Source of the DNA: Euwallacea fornicatus
Lineage: Eukaryota > Arthropoda > Insecta > Coleoptera > Curculionidae
Direction of reading: 5' to 3'
DNA length: 64,000 nt
Assembly (NCBI RefSeq): GCF_040115645.1
Contig: NC_089546.1
Coordinates: 2,453,001-2,517,000, forward strand
In this document: positions 1 through 12,978 of the stretch, one piece after another
Layout: every line of letters starts with the position of its first letter
Numbering within the stretch: position 1 is the first letter of the stretch
Made by a program: the position numbers and the translations under genes
The notes under the pieces: generated by a model
The model's input: only the letters and a program-made list of their open reading frames with translations
The model's database searches: none
What the model was told of the DNA's origin: nothing

Positions 1-3000
1 CAATTAATGATCTTAAATCTACTATGGAAAGCTTTTCTGGAAAACTGAGACTCATTGAGCCGCCAAGATATCTACTCTTTACGATTCATTTCGGCCGGAG
101 GGAGCTTTTCGTTATGAAATTAATTTCTGTTTTTCGATAATCAAATATTTGAAAAATGAGCTTTCAGGGTAGTTTCGCATAGAAAAATAGATACACACAT
201 GTCATACAATCTGCTGAAATTTTGATCTCGATTTTGCAGAAAAATATCGGAGTGTTCAGGCATATCAGCTGGAGCTAGGGGTTTGGTAAGAAACATGCAA
301 ATTTCCCTCGAGACAAAACAGCGAAAATGGATTCTTGAAAGGAGCGTTATTTCAACGGCTGCATGCACGATAAAGGACAAGGTGTTTCGACTTATCACTA
401 TACGAACTTTCAGGGGAATATTGGAAAAAAAGTATGTAGAATTTGTTAGTCTAACTATCGTATTCCTTATCACCTATTGAAACTATTCCAATAATATTTA
501 GTGTTAGGGACAATGTTACAAAATTGAAGCTCTTTTGTTTTAGACAAAATCCCCCAAGCTAATATCTAAATCCAATATTAGCACCCATTTAATATTGACA
601 ATCCCATTAAAACTACTTGTATACCTGCTCAAGGGGGAATTCGCGATATTCTCAAGTTTCGTCTATTATTCAAAAGGGAATATATGATAGATCAAAATAT
701 ACCGGAGAGGCTCTAACGACTGCTAATATCTTGGGGTGTGAAGGATTATATGAAATTCCTTTTCTCTTGTTACCCTAGGGTATAGATTTCCTTTGAAATC
801 GACGGTATTTGATGATGATGGAGTGGGAGACCTTTTAATAGGATCTACTCTAAATGGAACTAAAATTTCAAACTGAAAAGGGGTTCTTGCTTGTTCTGGT
901 TTTAGAAAGCGAAATTACATTTATGTCTATTTTTATCGACAAAACGTATCACGTTTGTATTGAAATCTTTTAGAGATAAGTTAACGCATATTTAAGTCTA
1001 TCTACTTTAGTCGAGTTTTTAAGGACATAATTTGCTCGTAAAAATACGGTTTATTCTTTAACTTTTCTAATAAAATATCTTATTTGTGTTTGACCCTCCT
1101 TCATCTTGTACTTCCAATAATTCTTACTCTTCTTGTAGCTGCAAAAAAGTTTACTGTAACATCAATTGGTCGTCGCAATTGTCATTTTAATACAATATTA
1201 ATACAAAATTAACATCAAAATTCATCTACCTTCTTTATTAGTTGTTCCTTACTGCACTCAGCTACTTTCCTCATCATAAAAGTAATTCTTCTATCTAATC
1301 ACTTCCTTTACTACATGAATATTGATTCGTGATTATCATTCTGCCTAAGTTTCTCTACTCTATTTCCGTATTAGTAATCTCGATGGTTAAATACTGTTCT
1401 CTAAACTCATCGAATGAAAAAATTGTTATTATAACTTCGAAACCTCATCGTCTTTGAATTATTGATGACGATATTGTTAACAGTGAAAGTAGTCTCATCA
1501 GAGATATGCGAGCTTTAAAGAATTATTATGTGTATGATTTTGATGCTCTCGATTCGGATGAAGTAATTAGATAAACGTTAGTTTATATTTCTTCTTTTCA
1601 CCTCTATCAAAAGACGGACTTGGATGCACTTAGATCCCTTAAGACAACTTAAATCCAGTCGATATTGGATTAATTTTGGTGAAAGATTTTCTGAATCACA
1701 ATTGACATTGCTTTATTATGCCTTGATTTTTTTGGAACTCTTTAATCACTTGAATATTTCCGTAAATATAAGAATTAAGCTAAATATAAAGTTTTAAAAT
1801 TTGATTAATACTACTAAATTTTTTAAAATATTTGGTAAAATAAACGGAAATAGAAAATAACTTATAGATTTAGAATAGTGCTGTAACAGGAATAAAGAAT
1901 ATCTAAATTACAGAGAACATGAATGTAGAGAATAGAAGAAATAACACGAATATATAGAATAGAAAAAACTAAAAAAAGGAAATTTCTTAATGGTTTAACG
2001 TTCCTAAAACAAATCATAGTAGTTACTGATTAATTTTATTCCAAATTTTTGAAGATTTTTCGGTAATCTGAATTGAGTTTTATTCACTATACTCACTCGT
2101 TAATATGTTTCTATTATTAATCCTCCTCATTAATACACTTGTCAGGTAAATGACTATTTTCCAATTCGGAACAGTTATGGCTATTTTCCCACATAGTTAA
2201 TAGTTTAGTTAAGAGTTATGTTACCTTACTGGTATGGGATGAGATATGACTTGATGCTATGGGCTGTGGGTATTTTTTCCCTGTGGCGTCGGTACAATTT
2301 GTGTGTGCAATTTAAATTCAAAATTTAAGAAAATGGCGTTTTGCAACATAAACTATATTTTCGTAGCGCTGTTAACCTATTTTATAACAATGTAATATAT
2401 CGATAATAAAAAAGTAATGCCTTTTTTAAATATTTTATTATAAGAAAACCTTAGAATAAATGACATCAATATTCCCTTAAAGTCAAACTTTCTTCCTTTA
2501 TTTTGATAACTGATTTCAATAGTAAAGAACCTTTCCTGGGACTTGTTTAGGTTCCCAATTCTTGTCGATGGCACTTGAACTGGAGAATTCGCCGGTGATA
2601 GAAACTAACAATTTCAAACCTGATTTACAATTCCATTAAAAAGGCTGGCTGGTGCTGTTCCCACGTAACATACTTCCCGCACGTTTAACTTTTTGCCTCC
2701 TAAACATCGAACCGTTTCGAGAAAGTCAATGTTTTCACTGTAATTTAGTCTACATTTCTATTAAGTAAATGTGATTTTGAAACAAATCTTTAATTTACTC
2801 CTATAGTTGATTTGCACAAAATAAGGAAATAGTTAAAATAAATAAGTATCAATTTAATTGATCTTTTATATGACAAGAATGTTCTATTGCGTTTGATTCA
2901 TCTTATATTTTCTAATTAAATTCGTTTATTTTATATACTCATAGGAAATTATATGAAATCCTCATACTACTTCATAGGAGTTGTGCAATAAAGAGACACG

Positions 3001-5379
3001 TGTTACGCACGGGGTTTTTGAGGTCACCCATTTTATCCACGAGGAATTTCCGACCCTTAAAGGGTATAAGATTTTGTCCTTCATAAAGAATACGGGCTGC
3101 GCCGTTTAACGCAAAGGCTCCTCGGTGGACTGAAAAGAAGTGGATTGGGGGACGAAAAGAGCCCCTAATGGTCTAATCACAAGGCTTCATTCCCTATCTT
3201 TACTTCTATTAATAGGGCTCGTTTACCTTTAGAGATACTCAGTATAGATTTTTTTATGAAAAAAATCTCGAATTTTCGAGACCTAAAAAGAATAACGTTA
3301 TAAATTTCATTTAAAAAGTACTACCTGTAAACTATACATAATTTGTTAAAAACATTTGGGCAAACGGGTAAAAAATGTATTAATAATAATGAAACGCAAT
3401 TTAAGTTAAATGTAAAAGCAATTTTATTCGGGCATTGGTAGGAAATTTCAAATTGTTTCGTCTATATATCGCCGAAAATTTAAAACAGCAATAAAATCTG
3501 ATTTAGCTGCGTTTGGGAGACAGCCAGCACGGTCAATTCCAGTAAAATACTGTTGTCACTGGCACAGTAATAGATCTGCTCAGGGCTATAATTTTATTTC
3601 CTTCAATGAGAATCGTTTTCCTTTCTTTTTGCCTCACATTTTAACTGAAGAGTCGACACCCTCAGTTGAATGGAGCTTTCGAAATTATGCCAGTCATAAA
3701 ACTCAACATATTCATAGAGTCAGATCCTATCGCGTGTTATGAAGTTCCTTTTTAATAGTCCTCTGTCCGTCGTAAAATGCAAAACGACAGTTTTATCGAC
3801 GGTCATATTTATTTAATAGTTTGTTGTACGGTGAGGCTTTTCAAGATGGGATTTTTATATAGTTTGCACATGAACCCAAAATTATGTTCGTATTGAAAGA
3901 GCGCATTTTAATTCGCTTGAATAAAATTATCGTAAAGCAAACCTCGTTTGCGTGTTTACTCAATTTATTAGAACCGCAAATGTAGGTGGACGAAGAACCA
4001 ATAACAGTCAGCTCACTTGTTTTGCCACGAAAATTGAAGTTTCGAACACAATATATCGGAGAATTTCCACTTTTCCTATCTGGGAAATATGTTGTTTTAG
4101 GTCCTCGTTTCTGTTTACTTTCAGAACACAATTTAGCATTTGTTTTTGCTTTGCATAAGGATTTCCTTCGGGTATGCAGACTTTTTTGATTCACACTCCA
4201 ATACCGAGTAATTAGAGATTTTTTACATCCAGCATTTCTGCAGGCCTTTAACAAATATTCAGGCATCATTTTCATGGCTTTGATTTAATTAAAAGTCAAG
4301 CGTATAAAATTAAAAAGACAGGAAAAGGGCCTTTAATTAAAAAGGAAACTTAAACTGATTAGGTACAATTTTTTCGAACGTCGTCTCCCAACGTTAAATT
4401 CAGCCTCCAAAAGTTTCTAGTTTTTTTTTCTTGTTCGAGTCGGGCAATTTTTTTCAAAGTCGACAAGTTTCTGATAAAAGAATTTAAATTGAGTATTATA
4501 ATTAGCTGCTCGCAAGGAACTTTCCAGGAGTTTTCCAATGAAGTATGCTGTTTGAAAGTTAAGTACTTTTTAATTATGAAGTTCCGTGTCCTTCACTAAA
4601 TTCAGTCGATGTTTCAACAATAAAACCAACATGCACGACAACAGGAAAACAACTAAGCAATAATAGTGTCTGGAACATTTCCATAATCCGGAACGGCAGA
4701 CGAAGGTTTGCAGTCTATTATGCCTAAAATGCCGGTACAGCCAATGTGAACATGCATTCACACTGTCACTGTTTATTTGGCTGAATGCAGAATATCTTAC
4801 AAGGTGTAAACCGAATTCGACGTGTTCTTGATAATCGAACTGCTACTATGTTTAATGCATTAACTTTACAATGGGAATGAAACACGTTTCATTACTGGAA
4901 ACTTCATATCCGAGAAGTCTAATCAGAAGGGTGTAACGACATCTTCTGCAAAGAAAGTAATATAATGAGTAAACGTAATAAAATTGTTATAATCGAAAAT
5001 GTTTCCCGAGAAGGTTAACTCTGAAGGAAAATTCAATAGAACACTTCAATTTTATAGAAAATTGAAACTTATTTAATGATCACAATGATTTAGAGCAATT
5101 TCAAGTAAATATGCCATATTTATCGAAACCTGAAGAATGCGAGGGCGACACGAAAATCTGAAAGAAAAACAAGCTTCTGATTCTCTTCCTTAAAGTGAAA
5201 TGGATTCTTTGTCAATCTGAGATTATTATAAAACAAGGGATGTAAAGAAGTTTTTTCAGTCTTTTCAACTAGTTGCAGCAAAATAGAAGCAAGGATAGAT
5301 CCTAAGTTTGTGTGGGGAAATTAATTTCTTGTCGGCTTGAAATTGATGATTTCGTTCACAACATCTGTTAAAAATAAAC
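1..5379. other. Unassigned AT-rich DNA, no gene seen
   Basis: I read this stretch on both strands and recognise no gene, RNA or transposon end. The longest frame runs on the minus strand at 3841-4275 (144 codons). It shows no domain, no obvious composition bias and overlaps open frames on the other strand, so I treat it as chance. Opposed frames at 141-480 are likewise unsupported. Segments near 3.0-3.2 kb and 3.5-3.7 kb are less AT-rich and look like unique spacer or intron DNA. Confidence 0.5.
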
Positions 5380-5812
5380 TATACTGGTATCATCAGTTTA
5401 AGTGGAAACATGGGGATTATGCGAATGGGAGAAAGACCGCACAAGGTTTAACATGCCTCTGACAAAGACCAACGAACTGGCTTGCGACGTCAGCGGCTGA
5501 GGTGGGCGGCGTCAGTCCAGTGGTACCAGATCTCTCACCGTTTCAGGAATTTTACTAAAATAAGTTCAAGTGATTGAATTTTTTTTTATTTATTCGCGTT
5601 GCTGTTTTTTGCTCTGATAGTTTTAAAACTTTCCATCGCCACGAAGGCAGCGAAATTGATGCTAATCATCCACTAAATCATTGAAGCGGTGACGTCGGCT
5701 GCGCTGACCCGCCTATTTCGTAGGTCTTTGTCGGAAGGATATTAAACCTTATACGATCCTTCTCCCACTTACACAATCACTATGTTTCTCCTCTAATTTG
5801 TGATACCTGTAT
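5380..5812. mobile_element. Foldback MITE, about 433 bp
   Basis: The two ends are inverted copies of each other. The left arm (about 5380-5510) starts TATACTGGTATCA. The reverse complement of the right arm (about 5690-5812) starts ATACAGGTATCA. The arms then match with scattered mismatches through GGAGAAACAT/GGAAACATGG, GTGGGAGAA/ATGGGAGAA, AAGGTTTAA and GACAAAGACC. They continue into GC-rich, CpG-containing sequence around GACGTC. No coding capacity is present. The TATAC ends and long arms suggest a non-autonomous element mobilised by a Tc1/mariner-type transposase (inference); the parent element is not in the window. Confidence 0.75.
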
Positions 5813-7828
5813 TGCGAAGAGGAGATCGTTGACAATTTAATCACGTTGTAACCAGATCAGTAAAAATCTTCTTTAAAAAATTGTTATAATAGTGAGTTGG
5901 CTCAAAATGACAAGGAGGATTGTTTTTTCATCAGAGCAGGATCCAAAATAAATTCGGCTTTTGCTCCCTTGGAATAAAATATTCGGAGGAGGTATAATAT
6001 ACATTGAATGAGGTTGGTTGACATTTCTTGTTAAAGACTATCAAATTTCAATTTTTGGTAGATGATAAAAAGAATGTTCAGGAAATTTGCTCATTGTAAC
6101 TTCGTGAGAACCCAAAGAGAACTGTTTTCATCTCCTGACAGGTCACGTTTCGATTTTTGCTGGTAAAATGGATACATTGTTAATTCCAGATGGCCTAGTT
6201 GTAAATTCAATTAAAAAAAGTTCTCTCGTTCATTTTGAAATACTAGGTCCAATAAATGATATCACGTTGCAGCTCAAAATTGAAAAATTTCCTTGAGAAT
6301 ATCGTCGAGAAAGGGGTATTTGGACAAACTAACAGGGACTGTTGCTCATTTATTACTACTTTTCAACTCCAAAGGGATTCGCCTTGCTTCTCTCGAGCGT
6401 GATCAACGGTGATCACCCTCAGGGGAAACTAGATTGGATTCACAGGGGGCTATCGTCAATTTGAAGAAAGAATTGGCGCTGTATTTCAAGCTAAATATGA
6501 TCACATTTGGGATTTGAGTAGAAATGCGGATAACATTGTTATTAATTCAAGAGAAGAAAGCGGATCCATGCATTCTGAAAGCAAAATTCCATGCGAAATA
6601 ACTCATGTACCAATTCAAAATGTAGAAATCCCTCTAAGAGATACTTACAGAAGGGAAGTTTAGTAAAATATTTTCGAGAAGGTGATAATCGTGGCAAAAG
6701 GGATTTTTCTTTCAACCTAGATGTGAAGAGGCTCAGTTATTTGTGTCTTAAAGTGAACTTGTAGTGATTCTGAAGTTTACGTAAACTTAATAAATATTTT
6801 GAGAGGGTTGAAAAGGTTATTATGCTATAGAAACCAATGATGTACGCTAGTAAAGACCAGATATCGATATGAATTGAATCACGTTTCAGTTAGAAAGAAA
6901 ATAATTTTAACGAAAGAGAAAGTGGCAAATGAAAAATTTACAGATAATTGTTACCTTATGAGAAGCATCAAATGATCGACGCAATAAATGATCAATGGGG
7001 TCATTCCTGAATTTGCAATTACAGGTACTACTTTTCTGATTATTATGTGAAACATATGTGTTTCATTCCATCATGGTTCTCATATGATACAGTGGGATTT
7101 AATACATCCAGAAAGAAGAAACCGTTGTTGAACTATATCTGCAAAAAATCATTTCTTTACAGAGGGTCTTTTTTTATGTATAATCATCGAACATCTTCTT
7201 TATGTGCTTTAAAATAGATTTTTTGCGAATCCTGAAAAGATCGCCCACTGTTGTTCTGTCCGATGGAAGGACCAAATGTAATTTGCGAGTAGAGGAACCA
7301 AATCCTACTGGCGATTGGAGCGGGCAGTTTTGTACGATCACGCTGGAGGACCAGATCTTTGATCGTTCCCTGTGACGGAGATGTGATGCTTCTACAATAT
7401 AGCAACCATGGACGATTTTGAACTGGATGTATTACTTTCGAATCACGCTGAGTTTGCAGTCTTAAGGCACTGTTTCATACAAACCTATCAAGAAGACACT
7501 AGTAAAACTACTTTATTCACGTTAAACTAACATGTGTGCTACTTTAGTGTGAATGTTACGTCTACAATACTTCAATGTAAGCGCGTATCTTTGAGTTTAA
7601 AATAGGACTTCGATGTACTAAAGAAACCTGTTTGATCCTTTAGCTTAAATTAAGCATAAACAAAACTATAATGATTAATTTTTTGAAGTTAGTAGAGCTT
7701 TAAGTAAAGGGTATATGATCTCAGGTCGGATTAAACCTATATATAAATAGAAGTTAATCTTAAAAACTATTAATATTAACTAGGCACTCTTAAAGGGCAT
7801 TCGATTATGAGGCTAAACGTAGATTTGT
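5813..7828. other. Unassigned spacer with short open stretches
   Basis: No recognised gene. Two plus-strand stretches read as protein-like: 6142-6296 (contains LIPDGLVVNS and INDITLQLKI, following a possible splice acceptor ctcctgacag) and 6433-6663 (76 codons between stops, contains YDHIWDLSRN and IPCEITHVPI). A third, 7245-7373, contains NPTGDWSGQF on the plus strand, but the opposite strand is equally open there. I cannot assign any of them to a family. They could be a decayed gene, an old insertion or chance. Confidence 0.35.
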
Positions 7829-9501
7829 GTACAGTTATTCACCAAATTGACCGTACATACCGACGAACAAATTAATAAATTTGTTACAAATAGATGTTTC
7901 TACAGTTTATTGCTTTAATGAACATATACATATGTATCAATTGCAGATAAGCATAGAATAGAATATGCTTTAAAAAAAACCACAATAAAGTAGTTTCAAT
8001 ACAAAAATAATAAACTTTAAATATATAATAAATGCGAAATTAACCATACAAAACATGTTCATTTTTATGGCCTGTAAAAATTTATCAAAACAAGATTTGG
8101 TTGAACTCTACCGACGACAGAACAGTTTATTCATAAATTGTTCAGCTAAGCCTACAGTATCAATTTTGTTAGAAATAATAACTATAGAAAACAAAAATTT
8201 AAACTGATCTTACGACGCGTAAATTAATATAAAATCTTTATTCTACGGGATCCACAACTAAAAAAAATTATGAATTAATAGGCAAGACGCAATCTCTAGT
8301 GTAATGTATTATAAAAAATATCGCTATGAGATATTAATACAAGAAAACCTTCAAAGAGGATGGAAAAAGTTGTTTGAAAAGATTGAAAAAATTGTTTTAA
8401 GTGAAATAAAGATTAATCCGAAAAAAGTGTTCTAAAATTAACAATAGAAATGTTCCAAAGAATAATAAATAAATATATATAATAAACAAACTCACATCAA
8501 GTGAAACAGTGTGAAGAATTCTTAAGAAAAACAGTTACAACAGCAGAACAGTACGGAAAAAATCATGTAAATTGTATCAAAAATTTGTCGATAGAAACCT
8601 CTTGAATTCGAAAAAAATACCTAAATGAATATTTTGAGTTCTGAGACCCCGCGATTTTCCCAGACGAAATAAAAATTAAGTTATTAAGATGAGATGAGAG
8701 ATAAATTATATCGAAATAACTAAACACTGAATTTCATAATAAACATCTTGTAAAAATAGTCAAGCATGAAAGAGGACCCTTAATGTTTCGAGGTGCTATG
8801 GAAACTAGTGGAACAGGAAACCTGCACGAAATTAACAGAGTAATGGACAAAAATGTCTACTTTAATATTTTAAAAACCAATTTGAAATCGTCTGCTGAAA
8901 AATTAATATGCCTAAAGTTTTTTTTTATTTGCAATAAAACAACGATCCCAAGCACCCTGCTGGGATTGTAAAGCAATGATTGATATACATATTATGTGTT
9001 AAAATTATTAAATTTTTCGCTTCAATCGTCGGATCTAAACCCAATTGAGAATTTAGAGTGAATTTTAAAAACGAGGTTCAAAGTAGCGACTACAGCAATA
9101 TAGACGAATTCAGACACATCGTCTTTACTGCATGGAAAAACAATTCTGCAGATGTGAGAACAATGTTCGTACAATCTGCGCCACATTGCTTGAAGGCTGT
9201 CATTAAAGCTAAAGGAAGTGCTACAAAGTATTAATTCCCTAAAGTGAATTAGTAATATGTACATACAACGTGTCTCATATTAATCGAACACAGACCAATA
9301 CCAACCGATTATATATTTTTTGTTTGCGACAAAAACATATTACATTAAATATTTTGATTTTTTGCTTTTATTTTTATAAATATTATTTTCTTGTGTGATC
9401 CTTATACGACCTTAGATGTATATTTATTTTAAAAAAATACGGACATCTATTTCTAACAGATTTATTAACTTTTACGTTATCTGCGGTGCAGTAACTGTAT
9501 A
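7829..9501 (+). mobile_element. Tc1-like DNA transposon, full length but dead
   Basis: The left end begins TGTACAGTTATTC. The reverse complement of the right end begins TATACAGTTACTGC. Further in, both arms carry a matching block (left AATTAATAAATTTGTTAC, right inverted GTTAATAAATCTGTTAG), each followed by AAATAGATGT. The inverted repeats therefore span roughly 75 bp, and the element is about 1.67 kb with a TA at each edge, as expected for Tc1/mariner insertion. Between them lies a decayed transposase gene in the plus orientation. A 16-bp piece of the same terminus recurs near 16721. Confidence 0.8.
8105..9234 (+). pseudogene. Tc1-like transposase relic
   Basis: This is a decayed gene for a DDE transposase of the Tc1 type, the enzyme that cuts and pastes its own element at TA sites. 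Read across frames, the N-terminal helix-turn-helix region is hinted at 8.1-8.3 kb and INPKKV appears near 8410. Then ASGTGNLH-type sequence is seen as TSGTGNLHEI (about 8805), followed by MDKNVYFNIL and NDPKHPAGIV (about 8945). The C-terminal catalytic motif reads SDLNPIENL (about 9030) and the protein ends SATKY then a stop at 9234. The second acidic site has changed (QQD to Q-stop-N). Stops and frameshifts occur throughout, so no functional protein is made. Family assignment is strong; the exact start is not recoverable. Confidence 0.82.
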
Positions 9502-10892
9502 AACAAATAAATCAAACAAAAAAAACGTTCATCGATGGGTTTGTTGAGCGCTCAAGTCCTAACAACTAATAAAACATAAATATTTTTCATAGTTATTGGT
9601 GGGTTTGTGCGAATACTGAGCCACAAATTTATACTCCAAACATGCTTATTCCTAATCAAATTTGTCATCCAACTCTACTCCACAAACACCTTCAAAAGTG
9701 GTTTTCCAGCTAAAATCTTGTCCATATCTCAAAAGCCCTTTAATCCGGTCTCTAATAGATCCTGTAAACTGTAAGTAAACCTATTTCATGCAGACCTGCT
9801 TCTCACGTCCCCGCAAACGTCACTATGACAAGCTTCTTACGCCTCAGAGATGTTGAATACCCCTAAAGCCACTTAATTTCGAACTGACATATTCCAGAAC
9901 CGCAAAGACATCAGCCGACCCTCTCTCTTTCCAGATTACCGGTTTGCAATTCGGATTGCAATGGCCCTAATTTACTGACCTAGTGGCCAGTGCACTGTTT
10001 GTGGGGCCATTCCGCATTTGTAATTCCGATTATATATTGACTGATGAGAACTGGATGAATTCGCTTTCCTACTGTAGCGAGTTTTTTTGAATTCAATTAA
10101 TTTTGCACTCTTTAAACTCAAATTTGCAGCAGCTCGAGCTTCAAAGGGCTTGCAATTCTGACAGTGTCATTTGTTCAGAGTGCCCTGAAATGACTAGGGC
10201 AAAAACCCCAACTTCGTCATACAGACGAGAAGGAATAAGCGGGCAAATAATACTCTGTGTATTTTACATGGGACGCTACCGGGTAGTGCACGAGGGTGAG
10301 TTATTTGCCCTGAATACTTGAGCAATTTTAATTACACAACCCCGGTATTTGTATGGGCCAGTATATCAAGCCGGCGTCAGCATATTAGGTAGGTGCAGTC
10401 TAATATGTTTTAGGGATTTATGGCGGCAAATTTGTTTGCAGATAATTATAGAGACGCGGACGAGACCAGCTTTTGCGTACATCAAAAGCCGCCCCGGAGA
10501 TTGCATGGTTAATGTACCAGGGGTGGTTTTGCTGGCCCGTATTGTGCTTTCATGAAATGGAGTGGCTGCAGGAACTAATTATTCACAAAGATACAAAATA
10601 AAATGTTTAAAAAAAAAGTCAAGAAAAATGTATGCGAATAATGCGCCACACACAACTAGGGGTTGTTGGAGCGACGGAATTGCACGCTATCCTCAGTTAA
10701 AACTAACCGAGGATGACACGCTTTACTAACAGCTCGGACGAAAATCCTGTTACGTCTGTCAGAACGTCTGTTACATCTGTATGTCTTAAAGTCTGTTAAC
10801 CTCTTGGTGACAAATCCCTTGCCATTTTCGAATCTTATGGAAAAATTATTGAGAAAAAAGGAAATTTACAGAACTATGTGTATACTGTATAA
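9502..10892. other. Spacer, no gene recognised
   Basis: The region 9.8-10.6 kb is GC-richer than its surroundings and holds two plus-strand frames (10103-10321 and 10349-10555) that I do not recognise. It could be unique intergenic or intronic DNA. A near-perfect hairpin sits at 10690-10713 and a short run of GTCTGTTA-like repeats at about 10745-10800. Confidence 0.4.
10690..10713. repeat. Short near-perfect hairpin
   Basis: The ten bases TCCTCAGTTA are followed by the loop AAAC and then TAACCGAGGA, the reverse complement with one mismatch. There is no T-run after it and no neighbouring gene, so no terminator role is supported. It may be a remnant of a foldback sequence. Confidence 0.5.
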
Positions 10893-12724
10893 TATACAGG
10901 GTGATACGTTGGGAATGGGGCATAACAAAACCTGAGATAGGGGATACCATAATATGACGATTAGACCCAACATGCTTTATATCAATGTTGCGTGTTTCAA
11001 GATTACAGGGTGTTAAACACTGAAATTTTATTTTTTAATTCCTGATTAACTCTTTGAGTTTTCATTGCATCAACACCAAAATTGGTATACTTAGGTTTTG
11101 TAAGATGGCAAATAAAATGTTTGGTTGGTTAATTGTGTTAAGGAGTTCCTTCGACAAACGAAACCACAAAAACGACAATTTGATTTACGAAAATGGACTG
11201 TGTTAAATTTCACTTGTTTTAATAATGACAAAATTTGTTGATCTGAGTATGAAGATGGAAATTGCTTAGTCGGGCGAGTTACGAACTACGATTTTGATTA
11301 CATGTCCGAAACCGACACTGTTCTAAGACGAAGAGAAAAAAGAGAGCAAAATTATTTCCCTCATCCATTAAGTGCTAAAACCGAGAAGATCCAACCAGCG
11401 GCGCATCACCACCAAGAGCCTTTATGGGCTATAGCTGTGCCGGATGCCATAAATTGCGGACATATGACGAATACCTATACGAGTCGCTTTTCTGGAAATA
11501 TTGCAGGTCCACCGAACTGTAGATCGCGGCAATAATCCCACTGAGAAAGCTTCTTTTGTCTAGTAACATATTTACCAGCCATAAAGAACCTTTGGATATG
11601 GCCTGAAGGGCACCGTGATCTGGCTCCCAGATGGTATTCTTAGAATAAGTGTTGCGGTACATGGGCGTAACTTAAAAGATGAAAGTACAAGTAAATTAAC
11701 AAAATTAATTAGATCAAAAACCAATAACCTAAAGTCCCTAACAGTTTGATTTTTACGTAGCTCCTAAAGGGCGCTAGTTATAACCAATCATTTCAGTATA
11801 TTTGGTCATAATTTTTATGAGTGTAGCTAACATCAATATCTATTTAATATAATGAAAAAATGTCTTTTTTTATTCACAAAAGGTATTCTCATTTAATCTT
11901 GATATCTCTTTTCGTTGACGACATAGTTACCTATAAGTTAATTCGTGTAGGACAATTTTAAATCCTTAATTTATCTAACAAAATAATTATTAAAAAAATA
12001 TAATCTTTAAATTATTTAAAAAATGAAAGGCCATTAACAAATGAAAAATAAGTCTTATTATAAAATCCATTTAAGCAAAAACACAAATCATAGCGCGCAT
12101 CTCACTAAAGGATGAGTTATTATGCCTTGGCATTGTTACTTTTAAATTACAATTTTTTACTTAAAAAGAACAATTGACCAGAAAATAGTCTAATTACTTT
12201 GACAACCTAAGGCAACAATAGCTAAGTAATGTGTTCCTATGCGAATGAACTGCAACCACCAACGTTTTTGAGGTTTTGAAATGGTACGACTTGAATAAGC
12301 TTATGGGTGAGAATCTTGTAAACGAAAGGAGATAACACTTAAAAGTGAATATCTTTTTTTGACTAAAAATAGGCGCTGTTTCATCGTATTGAATAGAATT
12401 TGATCTTAGTTGCACTCATTAAGAAATATGACCAAATATACCGAAGCGGCAGGTTGTAACTAGCGTCCTTTAGAAACTATTTAAAAATTATATAAAAATT
12501 CTTACATGGCATCTTCCAAACACTAATTATACCAGTTTTGATGATGATGTCATACAAACATAAAAAGTTATTGAGGAATTTCAAAATAAAATTACAACCA
12601 TTAATGACCTCTAATTCTGATACACGCAACATTGGTATAAAGTATGTTGAGTTCAATCGTCATATTTTGGTATCGTCTATTTCGGGTTTTACTATGTCCT
12701 ACTTCCAATGAATCATTTTGTATA
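10893..12724. mobile_element. Long-arm foldback DNA element, interrupted by an LTR
   Basis: The left arm begins TATACAGGGTGATACG at 10893. The reverse complement of the right arm begins TATACAAAATGATTC, ending at 12724. The arms then match over a long distance: GATACCA.AATATGACGATT, CAATGTTGCGTGT, and further in CTAAAGG.CGCTAGTTA and GTATATTTGGTCATA. The left arm is about 10893-11135 plus 11744-11930 and the right arm about 12310-12724. Without the 608-bp insert the element is about 1.2 kb. It has no transposase reading frame, so it is non-autonomous. The minus-strand frame at 12194-12415 is only arm sequence. Confidence 0.8.
11136..11743. mobile_element. Solo-LTR-like insertion, copy 1
   Basis: A 608-bp block starting TGTTAAGG and ending CCCTAACA interrupts the left arm of the surrounding foldback element. 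It is clearly related to the block at 60996-61639, through shared TTCCTTCGA, AAAATGGACTGT, GCGCACCACCACCAAGA-like sequence, CGCTTTTCTGG.AATATTGC, CCCAGATGGTATT and GGCGTAACTTAA. TG...CA ends with short inverted termini are typical of retrotransposon LTRs. The flanks here are AATTG and GTTTG, an imperfect match, suggesting an old or altered 5-bp duplication. No internal retroelement sequence adjoins it, so it would be a solo LTR. The element family (BEL/Pao or Gypsy) is not determined. Confidence 0.72.
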
Positions 12725-12978
12725 TAACTACATAGAGTGTGAGTGTATAAAACATGTAGCTTATCCTAACATAGTTTGTGGCAATCGTCGAATAATCACA
12801 TGAGTCATGTTATAATTTTCAAAGGATTCTTCAGGTAAATGTTTGATGTTGGATCATTATCTCTAATTTAACCTGTCTTTCTTTACAATTTTATTATCTG
12901 CGTTAATAATTACTTTAAATAGTATTTACTAATATTTAATTTATTTTTACTTGTCTTACGTTCAATATATTATTTTCA

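Noticed and set aside
3841..4275. 144-codon minus-strand frame
   Set aside because: No recognisable domain, overlapping frames open on the other strand, and no transposon or splice context. In AT-rich eukaryotic DNA a frame of this length can arise by chance.
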